From positions 62,001 through 126,000 of the forward strand of contig NZ_PNJW01000003.1 of assembly GCF_013822155.1 (NCBI RefSeq): DNA of 64,000 nt, in the 5' to 3' direction. The translations under genes were made by a program, and so were the position numbers. Source of the DNA: Flavobacterium sp. Its GTDB lineage: Bacteria > Bacteroidota > Bacteroidia > Flavobacteriales > Flavobacteriaceae. Shown piece after piece: positions 60,375 through 64,000 of this stretch. Below the pieces are notes generated by a model. The model ran no database searches and was not told the origin of the DNA. It was given only the letters and a program-made list of their open reading frames with translations. How positions within the stretch are numbered: position 1 is the stretch's first letter; each line of letters starts with the position of its first letter.

Positions 60375-63179
60375 ATGAAAATTAGATTACTTATTATTAC
60401 CCTATTTATCACCTTCTTTTCAACTGCCCAAAAAGGTACTGTTTCTGGTGTACTTACCGACAAAGATATGAATAATGAACCTTTACCTTTTGCAAATGCA
60501 TTAATTAAAGGCACAAGTATAGGGACTACCACAGATGAAAAAGGGTTCTATTCTTTATCTGTTGAACCGGGGAATTATATTCTACAATTAAGCTTTTTAG
60601 GTTATCAAACTGTAGAAGTGCCTATCACCGTTAAAGCAGGACAAACTGTAACTGTTAACAAGGCTTTGACCTCGGGAGAAGGAGTAATGCTACAGGATGT
60701 TGTAGTGGTTACCTCGCGGAAAAAAAATACGGAAGCTGCAGTAATGATTGAAATAAAAGAAGCCAAACAAGTTGTTAGTGCGATTTCAGCCGAACAAATG
60801 TCAAAAGGAACCGATAGCAATGCTGCAGATGCTATTCAAAGAGTACCTGGAGTTACTATTGTTGATGGTAAATTTGTTATGATTAGAGGATTGAGCGAAC
60901 GTTATAATAATGTATTAATCAATAATGCTGTTGCTCCAAGTACAGAAGTTGACAAAAGAACCTTTGCTTTTGATTTAATTCCTACCAAAGCAATGGATAA
61001 AATGGTAATCATTAAAACCGGCTCAGCAGATAAACCAGGTGATTTTTCAGGAGGTATTGTAAACATTACAACTTCAGAAAACATAACAGAATTCAATACG
61101 TTCAATGTTGGATTTGGATACAGAATGGATACTTCATTCGATACTTATTATCAGAGTGAGGGATCAAAAACTGACTTTTTAGGTTTTGACTATGAATTTA
61201 GAACTCTCCCTAGCACTTTTCCCTCAGCAAATTTGATAAACACTTATCCAGAAGTAGGAGTTACTGCTTCAAATACCAAATTGCAAAATAACTTCAACCC
61301 AAATAAAAGCACTGCTTTATTAGACAATAATTTCGGTTTTGCTTTCGGAAGAAGTAAAAAATTTGCTAACGGAATGAACTTACAATCGGTAAATATGTTT
61401 GGCTATTCAAATACATACCAAACTTATCAAAGACAATTTACACGCTATACGACCTTAAATGAAGGAGAAACCAGACCTCCTCAATGGTTAAATTATTTAG
61501 ATGATTATAATCAGAATGAAGCAAGGGTAACCGTATTATCAAACTGGATTTTTAAACTAGACAACGACAATACCATCAAATTTAAAAATTTATTTAACCA
61601 AATTGGTGAAAATGAAACAATCATCAGAAATGGTAACAACTATTTACAAAGAGGTGAGGATTTGTTTAGAAACTACTTATTAGGTTACACGTCACGTTCT
61701 ATCTATACCGGACAATTAGAAGGAATTCACCAATTAAACAGTACAAATGCAATTGATTGGGTAGCCGGCTATAATTACATGTATCAATCCGAACCGGATT
61801 TGAGAAGGTTCAGAACTATTAAAGATGTTGAAGATCCAAATTCGGTTTACGAAATGATTGATCCTGCTTCAACTAACTTGTTTGACACGGGTAGATATTT
61901 TGGTACATTAAGTGAGTACTCCGTAAACAATGGTGCAAATTATACGCACAACATCGAACGCATTAAAAACGATGAAGAATTAAACCCTATCAAATTAAAA
62001 ACAGGTTATTACTTAGATTATAGAAAAAGAGCTTTTGATTCAAGATATGTTTCTTATTTCCTTCCGGATTATGGAATTGATCGAATCACTGAGTTAAAAC
62101 AATTACCTCTAACAGATATTTTTAGTCCTGAATATGTTAACACCACCGATGGTTGGATTTTAAAAGAAGGAACTCGTTCAATTGACTCTTATGATGCTGA
62201 TAATTTCCTAGCCGCAGGGTATATTTATGGTGAATTCCCCTTAAATAAATTTGATATTTCAGCTGGTGTTCGAGTAGAACACAATATATTATCGCTTCAA
62301 AGTAACACTGATTTAGGACCTATTGACATTGAAAATCCGGTAACTTCAATTTTACCTTCATTAAATGTTGGATACAATATCAGCGAAAGAGCTTTAGTAA
62401 GATTTGCTTATAGCAGAACCGTTAACCGTCCAGAATTTAGAGAAATTGCCCCTTTCTTGTTTTATGATTATGAAAATGAAGCAGCGAAAGTTGGTAATGC
62501 TGATTTAAAAACTGCTGAAATTGACAACTTGGATTTACGTTACGAATTTTACCCAAACAAAGGAGAAACAATGAGTTTGGGCGCATTTTATAAAAGATTT
62601 GACAATCCAATTGAGAATGTTACACAAATCACAACGGAACAACCCCAATTTAATTATGCCAATGCAGACAGTGCATACAATTATGGTATTGAACTTGAAA
62701 TCAGAAAATCATTCAAAGAATTAACCAACAACCTTTATTTGGGAAGACTATCCGCTAACATTAATGCTTCCTATATTTTCTCTGAAGTAGATTTAGGAGG
62801 AGATGTTACTTCACAAGCACAAGTGCGTGCCTTACAAGGACAATCGCCCTATATCATCAATGTGGCTTTAGGTTATACTGATGAAACCGGTTTTTCTGCC
62901 AATGTGATTTATAACCGATTTGGGGATAGAATTTTTTCAGTTGGAGATATTAACTTTCCAACAATATATGAACTTTCCAGAAACAGTCTTGACTTAACAT
63001 TTTCAAAAACTTTCAAAAAAACAACAATAAAATTGGGAATTCAAGATCTTTTAAATGCTAAATACCAATTTTATGAAGACTCAAATAGAGATGAAAAAAT
63101 CAGTAAAGACATTGATAATGCTACCTCTGTATTTAAAAAAGGTACTCTTTTCTCTCTAAACTTAACTCATAACTTTTAA
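60375..63179 (+). CDS. TonB-dependent receptor with carboxypeptidase-like N-terminal domain
   Basis: A 934-residue outer membrane receptor. Signal peptide MKIRLLIITLFITFFSTAQ, then a CarboxypepD_reg-like domain (GTVSGVLTDKDMNNEPLPFANALIKG, about 20-105), a plug domain (about 120-240, with DAIQRVPGVTIVDGKF and IRGLSERYNNVLIN) and a barrel ending in LFSLNLTHNF with terminal Phe. No partner SusD-like gene follows; instead a beta-helix-like lipoprotein does. Substrate unknown. Confidence 0.93.
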   Translation: MKIRLLIITLFITFFSTAQKGTVSGVLTDKDMNNEPLPFANALIKGTSIGTTTDEKGFYSLSVEPGNYILQLSFLGYQTVEVPITVKAGQTVTVNKALTSGEGVMLQDVVVVTSRKKNTEAAVMIEIKEAKQVVSAISAEQMSKGTDSNAADAIQRVPGVTIVDGKFVMIRGLSERYNNVLINNAVAPSTEVDKRTFAFDLIPTKAMDKMVIIKTGSADKPGDFSGGIVNITTSENITEFNTFNVGFGYRMDTSFDTYYQSEGSKTDFLGFDYEFRTLPSTFPSANLINTYPEVGVTASNTKLQNNFNPNKSTALLDNNFGFAFGRSKKFANGMNLQSVNMFGYSNTYQTYQRQFTRYTTLNEGETRPPQWLNYLDDYNQNEARVTVLSNWIFKLDNDNTIKFKNLFNQIGENETIIRNGNNYLQRGEDLFRNYLLGYTSRSIYTGQLEGIHQLNSTNAIDWVAGYNYMYQSEPDLRRFRTIKDVEDPNSVYEMIDPASTNLFDTGRYFGTLSEYSVNNGANYTHNIERIKNDEELNPIKLKTGYYLDYRKRAFDSRYVSYFLPDYGIDRITELKQLPLTDIFSPEYVNTTDGWILKEGTRSIDSYDADNFLAAGYIYGEFPLNKFDISAGVRVEHNILSLQSNTDLGPIDIENPVTSILPSLNVGYNISERALVRFAYSRTVNRPEFREIAPFLFYDYENEAAKVGNADLKTAEIDNLDLRYEFYPNKGETMSLGAFYKRFDNPIENVTQITTEQPQFNYANADSAYNYGIELEIRKSFKELTNNLYLGRLSANINASYIFSEVDLGGDVTSQAQVRALQGQSPYIINVALGYTDETGFSANVIYNRFGDRIFSVGDINFPTIYELSRNSLDLTFSKTFKKTTIKLGIQDLLNAKYQFYEDSNRDEKISKDIDNATSVFKKGTLFSLNLTHNF

Positions 63180-63212
63180 ACAACTATAAATTATTATTTA
63201 AACAACCAACTT

Positions 63213-64000
63213 ATGAAAAAAAATCTAATTTTAAGAGCTAGTATGTTCATGGCAGTTCTTGCCTTATCAATGACATCTTGTAGCAATGACGACAATCCAA
63301 TTGTTGTAGATGTAACTCCCCCTGTTGAAGAACCTAATTTACCTGTTGAATTAGTGGGAGATTTAGCTACTCGTACACTTACAAAAGACAAAAAATACCT
63401 AATCAAAGGCCAAGTATTTGTTAGAACTGGTGTTGTATTAACAATTGAGCCGGGTACTATAATTTTTGGAGATAAAGCAACTAAAGGTACTTTGGTAATA
63501 GATAAAGGTGGTAAAATGATAGCCGAAGGAACTTCTGTTGAACCAATTGTATTTACTTCAGCTTTAGCACCAGGTACTCGTGACAGAGGCGATTGGGGTG
63601 GAATAGTAATATTAGGAAATGCACCGGTTAATCAACCTGACCCGGCAATTGAAGGTATTACTCCTGCGGTAATTTTTGGAGGAACAAACGATTCAGACAA
63701 CTCCGGTATTTTAAAATATGTTCGCGTGGAATTCGCAGGTATCGAATTAACGCCAAACAATGAAACAAACTCAATCACTTTAGGTGGTGTAGGAAGTGGC
63801 ACACAAATGGATTATTGTCAAGTTTCTTTTGGTGGTGATGACGGTTTTGAGTGGTTTGGCGGATCTGTAAGTTCAAAACACTTGGTTACTTTTGCAATGT
63901 GGGATGATTGTTTTGATGTTGATTACGGTTTCACAGGAAAAGTTCAATTTGGAGTTTCTGTTCGTTATGGTAGTTATGCCGATCAATCAGGTTCAAACAC
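63213..64000 (+). CDS. Surface lipoprotein, beta-helix-like (3' end beyond window)
   Basis: At least 262 residues. Lipoprotein signal MKKNLILRASMFMAVLALSMTSC (Cys23) followed by SNDDN. The body has TRTLTKDKKYLIKGQVFVRTGV, IEPGTIIFGD and DWGGIVILGNAPVN segments typical of flavobacterial surface lipoproteins with parallel-beta-helix-like repeats. 33 bp after the TonB-dependent receptor and very likely co-transcribed; it may be its extracellular partner. Confidence 0.75.
   Translation, partial: MKKNLILRASMFMAVLALSMTSCSNDDNPIVVDVTPPVEEPNLPVELVGDLATRTLTKDKKYLIKGQVFVRTGVVLTIEPGTIIFGDKATKGTLVIDKGGKMIAEGTSVEPIVFTSALAPGTRDRGDWGGIVILGNAPVNQPDPAIEGITPAVIFGGTNDSDNSGILKYVRVEFAGIELTPNNETNSITLGGVGSGTQMDYCQVSFGGDDGFEWFGGSVSSKHLVTFAMWDDCFDVDYGFTGKVQFGVSVRYGSYADQSGSN

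Overview
The window reads as chromosomal DNA of a member of the Flavobacteriaceae, most likely Flavobacterium or a close relative. It is AT-rich. Its promoters follow the Bacteroidota pattern (TTG, 17-23 bases, TAnnTTTG). It carries a type IX secretion (gliding-type) C-terminal domain protein, a TonB-dependent receptor with a carboxypeptidase-like N-terminal domain, a DnaE fused to an exonuclease, a FolK-deoxynucleoside kinase fusion and mevalonate-pathway genes. I see no prophage, transposase, integrase, rRNA or CRISPR array. Nearly everything is core or clade-typical sequence.

Layout. 1-6.3 kb: mutS (cut by the window start), divergent from a SpoU-type RNA methyltransferase, a secreted lectin-like adhesin, and the folK-dNK fusion. 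6.4-14.4 kb: sppA, a queuosine-precursor transporter, an AsmA-like protein, a DUF2797 protein, a GH3-family protein and a tiny lipoprotein. 14.4-17.8 kb: the proteostasis cluster tig-clpP-clpX. 17.8-24.6 kb: a membrane protein, a hydrolase, a glycosyltransferase, a YbhN-like protein, ruvC, hemW, a cyclase and two small proteins. 24.9-28.6 kb: a sulfur cluster made of a FadL/OmpP1-like porin, then sulfide:quinone oxidoreductase, a TusE/DsrC-like protein and a DsrE-like protein. 28.7-35.2 kb: DUF4407, an M20 dipeptidase, tRNA-Leu, a lipoprotein, an M3 peptidase and an NTF2-like protein. 35.2-39.6 kb, minus strand: isoprenoid operon mvaD, a four-helix-bundle cassette, a mevalonate kinase homologue, a UbiA prenyltransferase and a pseudouridine synthase. 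39.6-47.7 kb: TspO, a second pseudouridine synthase, a candidate structured small RNA, tRNA-Asp, DUF58, trxA, dnaE and an RRM protein. 47.8-52.5 kb: a lipoprotein, rpsP-rimM, a tRNA adenine methyltransferase, an acyl-CoA dehydrogenase and a GDSL lipoprotein. 52.5-57.3 kb, minus strand: a ferredoxin/reductase pair, NifU-like and Mrp Fe-S carriers, an alkyltransferase-like protein, a LysE-like exporter and trmB. 57.3-64 kb: a glycosyltransferase, a two-component system, a TonB-dependent receptor and a surface lipoprotein cut by the window end.

The observations I rate highest are these. (1) A near-identical 16-bp palindrome (TGTAwCAATTGtyACA) lies exactly 21 bp upstream of the -7 element of both the porin gene and the sqr operon, which is the geometry of a class II activator such as a Crp/Fnr-family protein. 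(2) A four-helix-bundle gene sits between mvaD and the mevalonate kinase gene, bounded by AATTG-rich inverted repeats that supply stop codons to mvaD and to the inserted gene. (3) A candidate small RNA of about 80 nt lies downstream of tRNA-Asp, with its own promoter, three hairpins and a terminator. (4) A 13-bp perfect inverted repeat lies over the tig promoter.
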